64,000 nt of DNA. Origin: Luzula sylvatica (lineage: Eukaryota; Streptophyta; Magnoliopsida; Poales; Juncaceae). The stretch covers positions 31,851,314 through 31,915,313 of the forward strand of contig OX326958.1 of NCBI GenBank assembly GCA_946800325.1, given 5' to 3'. Position 1 is the stretch's first letter. The number at the start of each line of letters is the position of its first letter. The notes beneath the pieces are model-generated. The model ran no database searches. It had not been told where the DNA came from and saw only the letters and a program-made list of their open reading frames with translations. The position numbers and the translations under genes were made by a program. This document shows, one piece after another, positions 61,601-64,000 of this stretch.

Positions 61601-64000
61601 TTGTGGAGTTCAAATAACGTGTTTTGTGATCATTTGTATCGTATCTTTTACTACATAACTTTTCAACAAATTTCACAAACACTAAGAAAGTTTGTTTTCC
61701 TATTCAAAGCAAGATTTAAACGCTTTGAGGAGTTCAAATAACGTGTTTTTAGATCATTTGTATCGTATCGTTTACTACATAACTTTTCACCAAATTTCAC
61801 AAACACTAAGAAAGTTTGTTTTTCGATTCAAAACAAGATTTTAGCGCTTTGTGGAGTTCAAATAACGTGTTTTGAGATCATTTGTATCATATCTTTTACT
61901 ACATAACTTTTCACCAAATTTCACAAACACTAAGAAAGCTTGTTTTTCGATACAAAACAAGATTTTAACGCTTTGTGGAGTTCAAATAACGTGTTTTGAG
62001 ATCATTTGTATCGTATCTTTTACTACATAAATTTTCACCAAATTTTACAAACACTAAGAAAGTTTGTTTTTCGATTCAAAACAAGATTTTAGCGCTTTGT
62101 GGAGTTCAAATAACGTGTTTTTAGATCATTTGTATCGTATCTTTTACTACATAACTTTTCACCAAATTTCACATACACTAAGAAAGTTTGTTTTTCGATT
62201 CAAACCAAGATTTTAACGCTTTGTGGAGTTCAAATAACGTGTTTTGAGATCATTTGTATCGTATCTTTTACTACATAACTTTTCACCAAATTTCACAAAC
62301 ACTAAGAAAGTTTGTTTTTCGATTCAAAACAAGATTTCAGCGCTTTGTGGAGTTCAAATAACGTGTTTTTAGATCATTTGTATCGTATCTTGTACTACAT
62401 AACTTTTCACCAAATTTCACAAACACTAAGAAAGTTTGTTTTTCGATTCAAAACAAGATTTTAACGCTTTGTGGAGTTCAAATAACGTGTTTTGAGATCA
62501 TTTGTGTCGTACCTTTTACTACATAACTTTTCACCAAATTTCACAAACACTAAGAAAGTTTGTTTTTCGATTCAAAACAAGATTTTAACGCTTTGAGGAG
62601 TTCAAATAACGTGTTTTTAGATCATTTGTATCGTATCTTTTACTACATAACTTTTCACCGAATTTCACAAACACTAAGAAAGTTTGTTTTTCGATTAAAA
62701 ACAAGATTTTAACGGTTTGATGAGTTCAATTAACGTGTTTTTAGATCATTTGTATCGTATCTTTTACTACATAACTTTTCACCAAATTTCACAAACACAA
62801 AGAAAGTTTATTTTTCGATTCAAAACAAGATTTTAGCGCTTTGTGGAGTTCAAGTAACGTGTTTTGAGATCATTTGTATCGTGTCTTTTACTACATAATT
62901 TTTCACCAAATTTCTCAAACACTAAGAAAGTTTGTTTTTCGATTCAAAACAAGATTTTAACGCTTTGTGGAGTTCAAATAACGTGTTTTGAGATCATTTG
63001 TAGCGTATCTTTTACTACATAAATTTTCACCAAATTTCACAAACACTAAGAAAGTTTGTTTTTCGATTCAAAACAAGATTTTAACGCTTTGTGGAGTTCA
63101 AATAACGTGTTCTGAGATCATTTGTATCGTATCTTTTACTACATAACTTTTCACCAAATTTCACAAACACTAAGAAAGTTTGTTTTTCGATTCAAAACAA
63201 GATTCTAACGCTTTGTGGAGTTCAAATAACGTGTTTTGAGATCATTTGTATCGTATCTTTTACTACATAACTTTTCACCAAATTTCACAAACACTAAGAA
63301 AGTTTGTTTTCCTATTCAAAGCAAGATTTAAACGCTTTGAGGAGTTCAAATAACGTGTTTTCAGATCATTTGTATCGTATCTTTTACTACATAACTTTTC
63401 ACCAAATTTCACAAACACTAAGAAAGTTTGTTTTTCGATTCAAAACAAGATTTTTGCGCTTTGTGGAGTTCAAATAACGTGTTTTGAGATCATTTGTATC
63501 GTATCTTTTACTACATAACTTTTCACCAAATTTCACATACACTAAGAAAGTTTGTTTTTCGATTCAAAACAAGATTTTAACGCTTTGTGGAGTTCAAATA
63601 ACGTGTTTTGAGATCATTTGTATCGTATCTTTTACTACATAACTTTTCACCAAATTTCACAAACACTAAGAAAGTTTGTTTTTCGATTCAAAACAAGATT
63701 TTAGCGCTTTGTGGAGTTCAAATAATGTGTTTTTAGATCATTTGTATCGTATCTTTTAATACATAACTTTTCACCAAATTTCACAAACACTAAGAAAGTT
63801 TGTTTTTCGATTCAAAACAAGATTCTAACGCTTTGTGGAGTTCAAATAACGTGTTTTGTGATCATTTGTATCGTATCTTTTACTACATAACTTTTCAACA
63901 AATTTCACAAACACTAAGAAAGTTTGTTTTCCTATTCAAAGCAAGATTTAAACGCTTTGAGGAGTTCAAATAACGTGTTTTTAGATCATTTGTATCGTAT
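58669..64000. repeat. Satellite array 2, 124-bp monomer, about 40 copies to the window end
   Basis: Monomers start near TTTACTACATAAC at 58671, 58795, 58919 and 59043, exactly 124 bases apart; the next is 12 bases short. The consensus continues TTTTCACCAAATTTCAC, AAACACTAAGAAAGTTTG, TTTTTCGATTCAAAACAAG, CGCTTTGTGGAGTTCAAAT, AACGTGTTTTGAGATC and ATTTGTATCGTATC. Copies differ at a few diagnostic positions that reveal block duplications. The array runs off the window. It shares no obvious sequence with satellite 1 and begins abruptly after an ACTCCGTGATAGAAG satellite-1 fragment. Confidence 0.97.
59815..60194. mobile_element. PIF/Harbinger-type (Tourist-like) MITE, 380 bp, inside satellite 2
   Basis: Terminal inverted repeats GGGGCCGTTTGGTT and, inward from the right, GGGGGCGTTTGGTT; flanked by 3-bp duplications TAA (59812-59814 and 60195-60197). 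Both features are standard for Harbinger MITEs. The satellite monomer resumes exactly where it was broken (CACTAA | TAAGAAAG). Inside are further inverted blocks such as GGAATTCCATTCCATGG. Non-coding. Confidence 0.93.

Noticed and set aside
58669..64000. CRISPR-like reading of the regular 124-bp repeats
   Set aside because: There are no unique spacers between short repeats; the whole monomer is repeated. The context is a plant genome with introns, so this is satellite DNA.

Overview
This window is eukaryotic nuclear DNA from a flowering plant, most likely a eudicot. It is strongly AT-rich. The genes are split by short AT-rich GT-AG introns, and their products belong to plant families (LAZY/IGT, CID-type PAM2 protein, DUF1677, type I MADS, SPX, TURAN). 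Plant transposons (hAT, Harbinger-like MITE, LINE, LTR element) fill much of the rest. Nothing seen fixes the genus. No prokaryotic features, rRNA genes or convincing intact tRNA genes were found.

Layout. 1-6.9 kb is AT-rich intergenic DNA with an unassigned transcript-like locus (1.0-2.3 kb) and a dead LINE 3' end (5.8-6.4 kb). A DUF1677 gene lies at 6.9-7.4 kb (-), then a 234-bp hAT MITE with a tRNA-like core (8.13-8.37 kb). A CID7-like PAM2/CUE/DUF1771/Smr gene lies at 11.5-13.6 kb (+) and carries four PAM2-like motifs. A fold-back element bloated by AT repeats occupies 14.3-15.8 kb. A decayed CDKA-type kinase copy lies at 17.1-18.0 kb (-). Next come a G-rich GGCCCA minisatellite (19.2-19.65 kb) and LTR-like sequence. 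An AGL62-like MADS gene is at 22.4-23.3 kb (-), a ~310-bp minisatellite at 23.5-24.9 kb, and the 20S proteasome alpha-1 gene at 25.4-26.9 kb (-). 26.9-31.5 kb shows no gene. A hAT element sits inside a LINE tail at 31.5-34.0 kb.

The gene-dense part is 36.3-44.3 kb: a LAZY/NGR-type IGT gene (+), the ALG1-type mannosyltransferase TURAN (-), eIF2B beta (+) and an SPX-domain gene (-). They form two convergent pairs around a divergent 786-bp TURAN/eIF2B spacer. I reconstructed a full reading frame across the exons of each. They do not form one pathway: they serve gravitropism, N-glycan assembly, translation initiation and phosphate sensing.

From 44.5 kb the window becomes repetitive: a local duplication, a 4.0-kb non-coding LTR retrotransposon with a perfect target duplication (45.7-49.8 kb), and a second, shorter hAT of the same family (50.6-51.6 kb). 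After these come two unrelated satellite arrays: a ~175-bp AT-rich monomer with ~1.8-kb higher-order periodicity (51.7-58.7 kb) and a 124-bp monomer with 16- and 18-monomer block duplications (58.7 kb to the window end), interrupted by a Harbinger-like MITE. The right edge therefore enters heterochromatin, possibly pericentromeric.
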